Below are positions 1 through 13,160 of a DNA stretch of 64,000 nt, in pieces (the first letter of the stretch is position 1; the number at the start of each line of letters is the position of its first letter). The notes beneath the pieces were generated by a model. That model worked only from the letters and a program-made list of their open reading frames with translations, had not been told where the DNA came from and did no database searches. The stretch is from Torreya grandis (lineage: Eukaryota > Streptophyta > Pinopsida > Cupressales > Taxaceae). Both the position numbers and the translations under genes were made by a program. The DNA is taken from NCBI GenBank assembly GCA_037957365.1, contig JARHVA010004908.1:231501-295500 (forward strand), in the 5' to 3' direction.

Positions 1-190
1 ATCATGGTATTAATGAACATTGAGATAATGAGCATTTTACTCTAGAGAAAAAACTTATACAATTATCCAATCATGGAATCATTACATATCCAAAAGACAT
101 ATATAGATATCTTCCACATACTTATCCTAGAGGATTATATATAAGGGTTGAGCCATCCCATGCTACTCCTTGTGAGGAACACATGGTCCA
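1..190 (+). pseudogene. Left half of an interrupted reading frame (target of element A)
   Basis: In the frame starting at base 3, the sequence is open apart from one stop and reads for about 60 codons, including EKKLIQLSNHGIITYPKD and PCEEHMVH. The frame runs straight into the GTCCA target duplication at 186-190 and continues in phase at 40516 after element A is removed. I do not recognise the protein. The stretch is too short to call, and it could be part of another transposable element rather than a host gene. Confidence is moderate that it was coding and low on any function. Confidence 0.35.
186..190. repeat. Left target-site duplication of element A (GTCCA)
   Basis: GTCCA directly precedes the LTR terminus TGTAAC at 191. 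The identical GTCCA is found at 40511-40515 directly after the other LTR terminus (TGTAACA ending at 40510). A 5-bp duplication is usual for Ty3/gypsy integration. Confidence 0.9.
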
Positions 191-3100
191 TGTAACATTC
201 CCACAATGATTTACTAGAATTATGCAGTAATTTTTTTTTTAATTATTTACTAAAAACTTATTCTCTCATTAGATTACACCACAAGAATCTAATTAGTGAT
301 CTTGAACATCCTAATTAATTATATTAACCATAAGTAAATATTTAACAATAACATTTATTAGTCACTAATAATTAATCACAACTATACAAGGAAATTAATC
401 ATAATAAAATCCGTCCAAGTCTAGTATAATAGTATAGACACTACTGTAAATATATTAAAAATAATTAATTACATTTCTAATAGGCATGTAACCTTATCAT
501 AGGTATAATGATATATACTATGCTCCATGAAGCTTGATTTACTATAACTTATTTGTATCTTTGATAATATCAAGTTTAATCTCCAAGTAAGTAAAATAGT
601 GGGGAGGGAGAGGATCATCTGAGCACTTTTTCCACCAACCATGGACCATTGATCCCCCACACAATCCCCCAAATAGGGAATGGATCTCCATTTAAGGATG
701 GGTAGATAGTGATGGTCTAGGAATCTAGAGAGACATGATAGTACCTATGTTATGTAAGATTTATACTACATGGTGTGTATCATAGAGAAAATATGATCTA
801 ACATGATATCATAGAAACACATTAATCATACATATGAAATGAAAATGTCTATGTAACATTACTTTCGCCAAATTTTTAAAATAGATATTAATCTCTAGGA
901 TTAGTCAATTTCATACACATTAATTGATCATATTACCTTCATCAGGCATTGGTGATGCTAATTAGTTTGGTGAAGTTGATCTCACTACTTAGTTAAAACC
1001 ATCAATGCTAGATTTGGTTAACAATTATAATAACCAACAGGTTCATGAAATTATTTCTACTAGAAAATATAACCATATACTAGTTATATAAATAATTACT
1101 TAACATATATTTAGTTTTTCAAAGATATAAATGAACCTCATTTATAATAAACATCACATACACAATATTATAACAAACAAGTTTATTTATCATACATGCA
1201 TAATACAAGACATTCCAAAAATGATATACATAGAAATTATCATTTTCATAACATAAAGTTCATACCGCTCAATATAACCATTATTCACAATTTACATAAT
1301 GATTTACCAACTTATTTATAAACACTTAAATAATCATCCTAGAATTTAGGCTATGTGTATATAGTTATTGTTCTCAATCCATCAGGATTTCATGACTTAT
1401 ATGTTCAATCACATACTATAAATAAAATCATGCCACCTATTTTTACTAATATAGGCTATACACATATAGGAAGACCTATATTATCATATACATATATCTC
1501 ATATATTATTATATATTCATATTATCTATATCCCAATATATATATATATAATTTAAACATACTACTATTTTTATATTCACAATTGATAACAATTTTACAT
1601 AATTAATTTTCAGGTATATACAAAACTAAAAATTAATTTCATAAACCTTTAACCTTTATTAAAATATACAACTATCTATGTATTAAATCTAATATTTATT
1701 GACAATCATCCTCTGTATAAATGATATTGCTATGTTCTTTCAGAAACATGTACAGTTCACTAAAACTACCTAAATGAATATACATGGTTTCCTTTGGTAA
1801 TCAAACCACTCTATAGTCCAAATAACAATAATAATATATAGCATACTACTATAATTCAAGCCTCTTGATTTACCAAATACCAAAATTATAATAAAATTTC
1901 TCTATATAAAGAGATTAACTTTAAACATGAACCCAAAATCAATTACATTCACATATTTGAATATATGAAAGTCCCCTGAATATAAAATTTTCTTAAATGT
2001 TACACAATCAACTTAAAACATAGACCTAAGTCTTGAATTTATATTATTTCAACTTAATCCCAATTTTTAAATATTCTCCCTATTTGAAATGATAAGTGCA
2101 TACCCTATTCAGTATTTGAAATAACAATAACACATAATGTATACTTATATATTGTCTCAATGTTTTGTCTGATTATAATACACATAGTTGTTTTACATAA
2201 TGTATTTATAAACTATTTTTTAAAAGATACAAAGTCCATAATTTATAAAAATATATCATGTATTTTTAAAGACAAGAATACATAGACTCTTCTATATAAA
2301 TTCTCATTATTTTATATCACAATTGAACCCAGTTCAAAATATAAATTTACACATGTATTTGTGTACTAATTACATACTTCTGATTCCTAGCTTTCCACAA
2401 TTTTTCAATCATATTACATAGTCCAAATGTTTTGATGTTTTGATTTATAAATAATATTATATAGACATTTATATCATTACTAGTATATAAGACCAATGCT
2501 TGTAATCACTATATATACCAAATCCCCATACCAAAACCACACATAAATTATAAATCAATCCTTCCCATTTAAAATTGACACAAACTTCATACCAATATAA
2601 ATGGGCACTAGACCTATACATTACATCCATATGCTTAGAGTATCAACCTTCATTTTTATGAGTATAAAAACATAATAGGGACTCTAAAATAAAACACAAT
2701 CTATATTTCATCAACCATCTACTTGGGTTTTATATGTTTATCATATCAAGGTAAATACTTTAAACCCTAACAAATGAATACAATTTTTGTTTACATTCCT
2801 AGGAATTTAGAGATTATATGGTTAGTCTTATGTATGGATAAGCCATCCACATGGATAAACATATACCTTGCATTTAAATTGATATCATTTCAAACCCTAA
2901 GTGATATATTTATTCACATAGATATTTTATGAGTTGATAAAATAAAATAACATCACCAACCTTTTTAGTGCTACCAAATTGAAACTAGAAAACCTTTTCT
3001 TCTTGCTTTGATTATTTCCTCTTCTCCTTGGCCGTGTCCCTTATTCACCATGTCTCACTTCTAATTATTTTTTCTATGTCAATCCAAAACCAATTATAAT

Positions 3101-4024
3101 TTGTATTCATCTACTACCTCCAAGTTAGTAGTTCATGCATAATCCATCATTTTCTACTTAACTCACTAAGCTCCTAGTTAATAAGCTAGAAAAGGACCTA
3201 ATTACTATATCAAATCTTCTTTTAATTACTTAATTATTATTATTTTTATTGAATTGAAAATTTACATGTTAACTATGTTTCAAACCCAAGTATAACATTT
3301 AATAAGTCCACTATTGTCATCATAAATAACACTTATAAATCTCTACGTAATCCATACATATAAATCAAGACTAAACTTAGATTTAAGGATAAATTTTTAG
3401 GATATTCAAACCCCTAAAAATATAAATTAAAGATAATTATCCCTTTATAATAGACCAAAGAAGTATTACTTTCAATTAAGTCCAGCTAATTATTTGTGTT
3501 CTTTACTATTGTATATAGGTTATATATGTCTTCATAATAGCTTGTCACATATTGATATTCTCGAATATCAATCTTGTCAATATTAATATTCTAAAACATT
3601 ACTAATATATTAGATAGTATATATAAAATAGAAATAAGATGTTATCTATGAGATTTACATTTCCATATTCATACACAAACATGAATAGAATAATCTTATA
3701 TAAAAATACTATAATTTTAAGCACTATGTCTACTTGTAAATAAAAAATAAAAATCCTACAATATTTATCCCATATAAATGTGTTAACATTTACAACATGC
3801 AAGTTCTAATATCTATTACAATTTATATTCAAGACATATTAATTCTATCAAACCAAACACATAATCTACATTATGTTTTGAAACCTAATGTGGTGTGCGC
3901 ATGGCTCTTAGTAAATTCCTATGTCATCCTTCACTATATATATCTAAACCACCCTCTCTAATGATACTCTCCATCCATCATGTTCTAATGGATTAACTCT
4001 CTTGCATCTAACTCATGATAAGAA

Positions 4025-4029
4025 GGTAG
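4025..4029. repeat. Left target-site duplication of element C (GGTAG)
   Basis: GGTAG here and at 16027-16031 flank element C. The other LTR of element A shows the empty site (AAGGTAGTCAATTACATCATG near 40272-40292), which confirms that C inserted at this point. Confidence 0.85.
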
Positions 4030-6876
4030 TGATGTCACCAAGTTCTGCACCCTAGAAGAAGGTGTTCAAGCCTCTTCCAAATTTGGGCAACATGGGAACA
4101 TTTTTGGGTATGTGGGTGTACCTATTATCTAAATTAGCATCTATATTTAAAGGTATAGCTTCTTGAAATATATATTTACAAATTTTATCACCTAAACTAG
4201 TATTTACTTGTAGAGCAAAGAGTTAGAAACAACATGAATTGAACCTAGTCTATAGAGGTGATGCACAAAGATTGTCTCTACATGACCATAATATTACAAG
4301 CACTATGGAATAAGGAATATAAACTATTCTCAAAGTTATAAAATTTTATAACATGAGTATTTAAATATAGAGGTGAAATATGTGAAATAATGCAAGGTAA
4401 GTGAACCAGAAGGTAGGTTGCACATTATAAGGATAATTATACACTTGAAAGAGTTTGACACATTCAACTAAACTTTATATGACCTATTATACTAAGAAAT
4501 ATTGCCTAGATATGAAAGCATAAAGGAAATAAGGATATAATATTATCTCTTCTTATCACTATAGATCACTTACACACTTAGACCATTATTTGAGAACTCA
4601 TAAACAAACTTGTATTAATATTCAAAGGAAAAAATATGAAATGAATCTGGTAGGGATTTACCATATATGGATGTGGTATCTCCCTTAAAAAGATAAAATG
4701 GTGGCTACTTATATAAATTTTGAGAGAGAAGAAAATAAATAATTTCATGGGTCACTAAAACACGTCCAAGCATGAGAACCAATTACATTACATGTGCAAG
4801 TGACTGTGAAAAAGATAATAAATGCCTTCCAAGTCAAATTTCCACATAAACAATGATAAATTCCTTCCAAAATGGTTCAATTAATCTTCCATCAACCTTT
4901 GTGAAGCTATTTCCATCATGGACCATCCTTCAAGCATTTAAAATTGAACTAAGAGTGTTGACACATAAGCACTCTTTGAGGGGGTTGAAATATGATATGA
5001 TAGTTATAATATGCTCTCTTAACTACTAGCTATCTTTTAGACATTAGTTTTTGCCATATTTAATTATTTGTTGATTTTATGGACTTTTTTCTTTGCATTT
5101 GGTAGTCATTATTCATCTTAGACCTTGATTGGGCTTTCATGGTGGCATATGAGTTTAAAGAGCTTGCTTCACTATAGGATCCTTAGTCTTACATATTTTC
5201 TCATGTGTCATTCCCTTATGTTACCCATGATTTAATGTATCATATAGAATTCTTCATGATATTCAAATTATATTTAATGACATTAGGAAAACCATGTAAG
5301 ACCCTACTTTTCATGGTTAAAAAAGGATTCTCAACCCCCATCAAAAACCCTGGGCTCACCTTCACTCGAATTGGATATCAAAATCCAAATTGTCTCATTG
5401 GCATATTGACTCTCATCTGCTCTATCTGATATTATAAATATGAACAAACATGATCCCTCAGATCTACCTTTGAATTATCAACCTTGTCCTTGCTCATGGT
5501 ACTTGGAAAATGCACATTAATCCATAGGATCTTACTATCAGTCTATAGCTTCACATGCTTATGCCATGTGTCAACCTATCAATATCTTTGACTATTTGAA
5601 TCATTTTGTGTTGTATCTCCAATGTTAGATTGAGCATGAGCTTTTATATCTTCTAACAAGCTCAAAATTTACCTTGACTTGTTCATTAAACTTTGACACT
5701 TTGACCTTATCTTGTTGCTTCCTACATCTTTGGATTGATTTTGCTCTATTGATCTTCTCAAGATTTCTCAATCTTTAACTTTCCATTGTGTCAATAAACC
5801 TCAATCACTTTATATTATTTGAGTTCATTCACTCTATTATATCTCTAATTTATGATTGATCATGATCTATTAGATCTTTTGACAAGCTTGATCATTAACT
5901 CTGACTAGCTTATGCTCATTGGTTCTCTGTATGACAAGCTCTATGAATGTGATACTTGTCACTAGCATATTTTCTTAGAGGATCCTTTGAAAATTTAAAT
6001 TTGATTCACTCCATTGGATTATTTTTGTATGATGAATCACGAGCTATTTATCAAACTAGGACATATATTAAATCTTATACTTAAGAAAATATTAAGTCCA
6101 TTGGTCATTTCTCAAGCTGGTAATTGATAGTTCAGGGAGGTGGTTTCACAATGATGACAAAGGATTAAGTTATAAATTAAGATATCTGGTCCTAACTATA
6201 TGTAGTCAACATTAAAATATAAAGTTCATATTTAAATCATGACTCAAACCCTTAGGGTTTTACTGAGAAACCCTATCTATCTTGAGAGCAAAGATAAATA
6301 AATTTTGAGATCATTCCTTCTTAATTAAACCTATGGATCATATCTCTAGAATGTTCATGAAAAAACCATAACAGATCTACTATCTATTTATTTTACAAAT
6401 GTCCATATATGATCTTTTTAAAATCATGACAAATTTTCATAACCTATGCAAATTTTATCTAAGTATGGAGACGATTCATTTTTTTTGGAAGGATAACTTT
6501 ACACTGGCATCACTTTTATTACACTTAGTTACATGACCTACAAATTAGCATATTAGTTCCCATTTCATAATAAATTCAATCCATATATCTATTTGTTATT
6601 TAATCCTTCATATATATAATAAATGGCATTACAAAAGTGCCTACTTAACTTTATCCTACAACCTATATATTTGATTATGTTGGAAAACACTATCAAAATG
6701 TCTTGGAGCAAAAATTTGATAAAGCATAACTCATAATCACCATATTCAGTCCTGGACATCAATGACATCATTATAATTTCCCCTTTGACATCAAATATAC
6801 CCCTTAAAACATCTAAGGTTTAGGTTTTTACCTATAGGGGTCTTAATTTGACTTGTAGGGTCAAATTTGGTCCACA
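4030..6876 (-). repeat. Element C, 3' LTR (2847 bp)
   Basis: It starts TGATGTCACC and ends TCCACA in plus orientation, so both termini (TG, CA) are intact. It aligns along its whole length with 13184-16026, with recognisable blocks such as CACCCTAGAAGA..GGTGTTCAAG and ACCCTTAGGGTTTTA. No gene is seen in it. Confidence 0.87.
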
Positions 6877-7134
6877 AATTGGTGACTCATAGGGGTAGCA
6901 TGCTTGTTATGATAACTAGACCAGTTGCCTAATCCTATCCATTGGGATATGAGGTCACATGTAAAATATATTGACACACAAATGAATTTGAAAACACACA
7001 ATAATAAAAAATAATAAGGATAAAACACAAAGCAAAAGAAAACATATGTTCAACTAGAAAACTTAGGGAACACTACACACACAACTAAAATAAAACACAC
7101 ACCTTATCTACTATTTATAAGACAAAAATTTACC
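6877..7134 (-). other. Element C 3' untranslated segment with primer-site-like motif
   Basis: This is a short non-coding stretch between the integrase tail and the 3' LTR. A clear polypurine tract is not visible on the element's sense strand. Instead the plus strand directly after the LTR reads TTGGTGACTCATAGGGG (6879-6895), a motif that would be a primer site if the element were read on the plus strand. The same motif occurs at the same place in element D (54599-54615). Confidence 0.5.
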
Positions 7135-8160
7135 ACTCAATATTGAGGTTTCAAATGTATCCAATTAATATGGATAGGTAGCTCTTTTCCTTTCACCCTT
7201 GTTATCTATAAATATTTTTTTGTTTGCACTTGTTGATGACATATGGTCCACTCCATAAGGTATCAAATTTTGGGTCTTCCTAGTTTTTCTATATCTTCAT
7301 CCCACTTCAACACTATGTAACCTTCTTGAAATGATCTTTGAGTTACCCTCTTTTCAAAATACTTATTCATTAGTACTTGGTGATGCTCCAAATCTTGATG
7401 AGCCTTATCTCTTGTCTCTTTCATCTCCATTAATTCTATCAATCTCACTTCCATTGGAGTATTCCCATGTAACTCGAGTCAGTGTGGTAACTTTAAGGTA
7501 GGTTACTCTTGAGAAATAGACAACCTAGATTCTCTCCCATAGACAAGCACAAAAGTAAAATTCCCTATTGACCTCTTGGGAGTTATCCTATTATCCCATA
7601 AGGATATCTTCAATTTAGTGTGCCAAGCCCTCTGGTTATGCTCCAAGGTTCTCTTGATGATTCTTATCAATTATTTTTAGTAGACTCAACCAACCCATTA
7701 CCTTGAGGGTAATAGGTTGATGAAGTGCTAAAAATTATTCCATTACTATTTTCCCAATTAGCTATCTTAACACCTATAAAATCAAGAGAATTATCTAAAA
7801 TAATCTTAGTAGTGTTAAACCTTGTTATGATGCACTCATATAACTCCAAGATATAATTCTCATTAGCTTCCTTCAATGATACTACCTCAACCCATATTAT
7901 AAAATATTCAATTGCTATGAGTATCTATTTATGACTAGCACTTGATGGGGGATTTATCATACCAATGAAGTCAATACCCCATTGCATGAAAGGTTGATAA
8001 ACTTGGATAGGCTTCAAAGGGAGAGCTACAAGATTTTTCTTTCCCATAAATAAAGAACATTTTACACACATTCTCACCTAAGCATGGTAGTCCACAAAGA
8101 GGTTTGGCTAATAATAACCTATTCTCATGATCTTAGTAGTTGTAGTTCTTGAGGATAAAT
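7135..8160 (-). pseudogene. Element C integrase (degraded)
   Basis: The integrase joins retrotransposon cDNA to host DNA. In order on the minus strand I see a zinc-binding N-terminal remnant near 8050-8120, then the catalytic core. The core holds the first Asp in WGIDFIG (about 7965-7985), the second in IILDN (about 7800) and the Glu in GNGLVEST (about 7685). The C-terminal part includes FQEGYIVLKW (about 7295-7320) and the family-type ending IHLKPQY near 7135. Several stops and at least one frameshift break it. All three acidic positions appear to be kept, although the residue after the second Asp-Asn is Ser where Gly is usual. Confidence 0.85.
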
Positions 8161-8459
8161 GATCTCCTATTTTCCCATCATGAAACTTCTCCAACAACAC
8201 CCCAAACTAGTCATTATCAATTAATATAAATAACACACCATTAATGTTTATTATAAAAAAGACACAATCTATAAGATAAAATGGAATATATTGCAGTCTA
8301 AAATAGCTCATTTGTGATCTACTCATATATTATGATATTCACCATTTTAAATAAATATGATCACATCTTGTGTCTAAATTTGTATATGAAAGGAATCATT
8401 TGGCTGGGAGAAATCATGATTGACTATAACCTCATCTTTTAACTAATGAAAATCTAAAA

Positions 8460-9030
8460 CTAATTATTCATAAATACCTTTCCTCTTATCAGATTTTTCA
8501 CTTTGATATCAACATCATATTCCATTTCCTTAGTGATCCATCCTGCTCTCTTTTCACTAAGGTCTTTCCTCAAAAGGAACTCTTTGGTACTAGGATGAGA
8601 AACCATAACATGAATTTTATTATTTAAAACCATATTCCTAAACTTATTTAGTACCCTTACAACAATGAGTACTTGTTTCTTCATAAAGGTATAATTGACT
8701 TCATATTCTCCTAAACCTTGACTAAATATTTCAATAGGTTACTCCACACCCTCATCATTATTTTTCATTAACATGGATAAGGTATTATCAAGGTTAGACG
8801 ATGATTAAAAAATGAATTATTTAGAAAAATTATGATTCAAAAGAGTAGGAGCTTGTGCAATTGCCTTTTTTATGGCTTCAAACTTTTTCTTGCCCTCTTT
8901 AGTCCAAGACAATGCCTCGTTTTTTCTGAGGATGGTCGTGATGGGTTTCACTAAAGAGGTAAACCTAGGTAAGAATGTCCTTAAAAATATTATCTTTCCT
9001 AAGAAACTTTGAAAACCTTTCTTATGCAAG
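8460..9030 (-). pseudogene. Element C RNase H following RT (degraded)
   Basis: The region begins with the RT-RNase H connection (FLGKIIFLRTFLPRFTSLVK), then runs through APTLLNHNFSK, a body with EGVE*PIEIFSQGLGEYEVNY and ends with EKRAGWITKEMEYDVDIKV. This is the usual RNase H of Ty3/gypsy pol, placed after RT as expected. It removes the RNA strand of the RNA-DNA hybrid during replication. Stops interrupt it and the first catalytic region near 8810 is badly decayed. Confidence 0.82.
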
Positions 9031-9925
9031 GGAAATGACAGGCCAAGAATAACATCTATCTATTTAGGATCAATAGCCAAACCATCTTTGGAAAATATGT
9101 GTCCCAAGAGCTTACCTTCAGGGATAGCAAAGATGGATTTATTTGGATTAAGAGATACCAAATATTACCTAAATTTTTCAATCACTTGTCTCAAGTATTA
9201 CATATGTTCACTAGCATCCTTGGAAAACATTGTTATATCACCTAGATAAACTAACAACATCTCATAAATCAAACCTTTGAAGGTCATGTCCATGGCCATT
9301 TGAAAGGTAGCATCAACATTTTAAAAAAAAATGGCATATTTATATAATAAAAATTACACCATTTAGTGGTAAATTATGTCTTATAATAATCATCATCATT
9401 TATAAGGATTTGATTATAACCTGAATATCCATCAAGAAGAGAGAAACATTAAAAACCTAAAACTACTTACAAAATATGCTCCATTGAGGGTAGGGGATAG
9501 TGATCTTTGAGTGACACTCTATTAAGATATTTAAAATACACACAAAGTATTATATCCCCACTCTTATTTATAATAGGCACAAGATTAGCTACCCATGTTG
9601 AATGTTTGATAGGAAAGATTATTTCAAATTCAAGGAGTTTAGTGAGTTCTAACCTTATGATTTATTCATCCTTGGGATTGATGTCCCTCTATTTTTGTCT
9701 AACCAATTTAACTCTAAATTGTAACTCAATAGTATGTATTGATAGGATAGGATAAAATGATTTTAAGTCTTTATAATTCCAATCAAATATATCATGAAAC
9801 TCCCTACACAAATCAAAGAATGCTTGTTTTTTTAATGTAGAACATACCTTACCTAGTTTGAGGAGTCTATCTTTAAATATCAAGACTCCTTCATAATTAT
9901 CCTCTTTTATAGACATACACACCTT
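9031..9925 (-). pseudogene. Element C reverse transcriptase (degraded, active site YLGD)
   Basis: The N-terminal linker (CREFHDIFDWNYKDLKSF, then IHTIELQ and VRQK, 9689-9850) is followed by a decayed palm. Between 9050 and 9300 the minus strand reads FQMAMDMTFKGLIYEMLLVY, then LGDIT, and then KLLGHIFSKDGLAIDPK. The catalytic YxDD motif has become YLGD, so the first of the two metal-binding aspartates is lost. The enzyme copies the element RNA into DNA; this copy cannot. The plus-strand frames over the same bases are shadows. Confidence 0.85.
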
Positions 9926-10149
9926 TCACTTATTATTTTTATAATTCTAATTAAATAAACCTTATAAGGTCACTATATCCTTAGGTATCTTATTTGTCCT
10001 TAGCTTCACAACCTAGTCACCAAACTACTCTTGGAATCTCTTCTATTTCCCTTAGGAGAAATCAGCTTCATTTTGAAAGAAACATGCAATGGTCTTGTCA
10101 ATGTTGAACACTTGACAAGACACCTCATAATTAGGTATAGAAGGTTTGA

Positions 10150-10600
10150 TAATGATATTAATTTGAGATTATTTGACCTCTTTTTTTATGGTAGTTAGAG
10201 TATCAAATTGAGCTTTTATGGCAGTTAGTCTATCAACATAATTATTCTACTCCCTTGGGATTGATTGTATGTTGAATGCATTAAAATATTAAATAAAATC
10301 CCATACCCTATGATTATAATCCTTAAGTAAAGGGTTTTTTTTATTAACCACATTCCTAACCTTATGAATAACCAATTCACTCTCTCCATACACTTGTAAG
10401 TTCTTGATTCCTTTTCTCCTTGCCCATTGAAGGCCATGAATTAAACCTGAATACTTAGCTACATTAAAAATACAAATGAAATGAAACATATATGAAGTAT
10501 AGTATTTTATTTGTATGAGGAGACTATCATGACACTATATCCTACACCAATTTTACTTCTTGAACCATCAAAAAACATTTTCCATGTCTCATCTTCTTCA
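10150..10600 (-). pseudogene. Element C extra RNase H domain, located between protease and RT
   Basis: On the minus strand I see FFDGSRSKIGVGYSVMI (about 10530-10580), then NVAKYSGLIHGLQWARR, KNLQVYGESELVIHKVRN, NPLLKDYNHRVWDFI (10289-10465) and, in the same frame, FNAFNIQSIPRE and DRLTAIKAQFD down to about 10180. This is the plant-type (archaeal-like) RNase H fold found in the Tat group. The first Asp is kept. The usual Glu in the NVAEY-type motif is Lys, and the Asp of the GDSEL-type motif is Glu, so it is inactive. Its position upstream of RT is unusual and was checked against the protease (above 10696) and the RT linker (below 9925). Confidence 0.83.
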
Positions 10601-10695
10601 CCTTCTTCCTTGGCAAGTAGAGTTGTTGGTATTCTTCCATCATGTATGCAATATAATCATAAATTAGTTTCCTCAATGAGAGCATAAGGATCATT

Positions 10696-11270
10696 CTAAT
10701 AAATGTTAGTAACATATTCATAAATAAACAAATCTGTAATTCCTTCAAGTTTTGAATAAGTTTCATCATCTATAATAGAATCCTTCTCTTCATAACCTAC
10801 ACAGTTCAGATTAGAACTTGTATCAATGTAAGGATCTATATAAAACCTTATAAGAGTTTGTGTCCTAATTGTCAATTTATTACCATACCTTGTCCTTAAG
10901 GCCAAGAAATACCAATTAGCTAAAATATATCCACTAATTTTGGTAGTGAATTCCCTTGAGAGGTAGATTGCAAAGTGGGATGGGAGATCAACAACAACTA
11001 TATCTTGCAAGATAGGAAAATTAGGACAATCATGTAAGAACAATTTAATGTTTCTTATCGATCCTATCATCTTGATAGTTATACCATCTAGTTAGATAAA
11101 TCCTTTAATATGGGTTTCATACTTAAGATCCAATTTATTAGCTACCACCTTGGCCATGATCAAAGTTGAAGTTCCACTATCAACTATGCAATTATGGACA
11201 AACTTGTCACCCACTATGAGGGTGAGGTAGAATGGTGGAGGTTTCTCAGCTCTAGTGGATGGTTCAAAAA
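10696..11270 (-). pseudogene. Element C aspartic protease (degraded)
   Basis: The minus strand reads PPPFYLTLIVGDKFVHNCIV, then DSGTSTLIMAKVVANKLDL (about 11160-11255), which contains the DSG catalytic triad of retropepsins. It continues with ITIKMIGSIRNIKLFLHD and ILQDIVVVDLPSHFAIYLSR in a 124-codon open frame (10696-11070). The protease would cut the Gag-Pol polyprotein. The catalytic motif is intact, and one stop lies between it and the C-terminal part. Confidence 0.82.
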
Positions 11271-11289
11271 TGTTATTAGAGTCACTTTA

Positions 11290-12960
11290 AATGACAACAT
11301 GACTTTGGCCTTGATTTTAGGAAGTGACACTAGTAGGGGTAGCACACAATTGATTTTATAGGAGCTCTTTTCGACCAAGAATATGCAAAAAATCCCAAAG
11401 AAAAATGGAAGTTTATGTACTTTTTAATGAATCTACACCATTTTAATAATCCATACCTAATTTTTCTTGCATTCTTAGAGACAAGGAAGTGATTTGAGCC
11501 TAAAGAGTTGGAGTGATTTGAATAATCCTTCTAGAATTTTAATTTGATGGAAGTGTAAGAGCCTTTGGAACTATCCCACTTGTAGCTATGCCTAATTGCC
11601 TTTCTAAAGGATTAAATGAGCCAATAGGCACATTTATATCACTACCTAAAGCCTTTTTTTTATTTATTTAGTGTTATCTATAACTGAGGTTACTTGATTA
11701 AGCATAAAAGCATCCTCAACTTGGAAGTTGGTGAAGACCTCTTTTTGAAGGTGTCCACCTTCACTTATCTACATCATAACCTTGTCCTCAGTAGATAAGA
11801 GAGGAGTAACTTCACCTTGATCAATAAGAGCCATCTCTCCACCTTCATTGATGTCCATAAATTGGCCTTGACATAAATTTTCACTTTGCACCAAATTACT
11901 ATGAATGGGTACGATATCTCTTATATTGGTGGTAGAATTAGGATTGTATGCATTAACAATCCTATTGGGATTAGGTTGTCATTAGCCTCTCCCTCTTTCA
12001 TACTAATATTTATAATGATATGAATTCTGATAGGCATCTTGTTGCACATTAGCTTGGCTATTTTGAGCTTCCAAGGTTAGGAACTTTGCTTTCCAATCAA
12101 TATTATTTTTTACCTATCTAGGGATAGCCTTAGATTTGGTATTGACACTAGGAGTTTGAGCCATAGTTTGAGCATCAACAAAGTTATGAGATAATGGAGG
12201 CATAAACACTTTAGGTGGAAATATTCTAGCTTGGATGAGATTATTTGAAGCTCTAATAGAAATTTCATATGCTTCAAGGAGGGTGGAGCCACCCATGGAC
12301 TGCAGCATGATAGCAATTTTAGTGTCAATATCTCTCAAATAGGTTAGGAACACAAATATGGGAGGTGGCCTCATATTAGGAGGTAGTCTATTCTAAGTCT
12401 TCTAGAATTTCTCATTAAAATCATGTATTGTTTTTTAGGTCCTTTCTTGATTACATTTAGCTAGTGTATAAGAGATTCATAGTCACTCTCATTTCTAAAT
12501 ATTACAATTAATAGCACTACATATTCATCCCATGATTTCATGCATCCAACTTCTTGAGTCCTATATAAATCAATATCCTTCCCTCTAAGGGACATGGCAA
12601 GAAGTTTGATAGCAATGTTCTCTTGAGTGATATTGTGGAAGTTATAGAAGTTGGAGACATCTCTAATATACCATTGGATGTAACATAACTTTCACCATTT
12701 AATTGAGTCACACATTTTATGGAATTAAGATGAAAAACATCATATTCTTGAAGGAAAATTGGATTTTATGTATTAAATGTAGGAAAAGCATGAGGTCTAG
12801 CCATTTCTTCTTCAAAATCTTCAATTTCTTCAACTTGTTCACTCTCTTGACTTCCCTCACTATTAAAATATTCAACCTCTTCCTCTCTATCAAAATATAT
12901 TGGTTTTATAAAGTGTAAATTAGGAGGAGGATATTAAAATCTGAAGGGGAGTTTAGGTTG
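11290..12960 (-). pseudogene. Element C gag (degraded)
   Basis: The capsid-like part is visible as IAIKLLAMSLRGKDIDLYR (about 12555-12620), SWDEYVVL, then YLRDIDTKIAIMLQSMGG and YEISIRASNNLIQARIFPPK (12200-12350), in frames that shift with small indels. This pattern of a short aliphatic capsid followed by a basic and proline-containing tail is typical of gag in Ty3/gypsy elements. No CCHC zinc knuckle was recognised. Stops are frequent and many occupy positions where Gln or Arg would be expected. Confidence 0.7.
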
Positions 12961-13160
12961 AAGGATGGGTCAATTGGATTGAGAACTCTTCCAGAGGCTG
13001 ACCTTGTAAGAACCATGAATTATGGGAGTAGGTTTATAACAGAACAATAATATTGATCAATAATTATCTTGGTGGAGTTTCCAAATTCTGAGAATCACAC
13101 CAATTTATAGTTGATGTTTTTAAGACCAACATTTATATTGACAAATTATTTTGAAGACGA

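Noticed and set aside
1355..1606. 83-codon plus-strand frame rich in Tyr and Ile
   Set aside because: AT-rich chance frame inside the LTR of element A; the homologous region at 37670-37910 is not open.
9507..9755. 82-codon plus-strand frame
   Set aside because: Shadow of the minus-strand RT of element C.
12703..12918. 71-codon plus-strand Phe/Leu-rich frame
   Set aside because: Opposite to element C gag; composition reflects an antisense Lys/Glu-rich segment.
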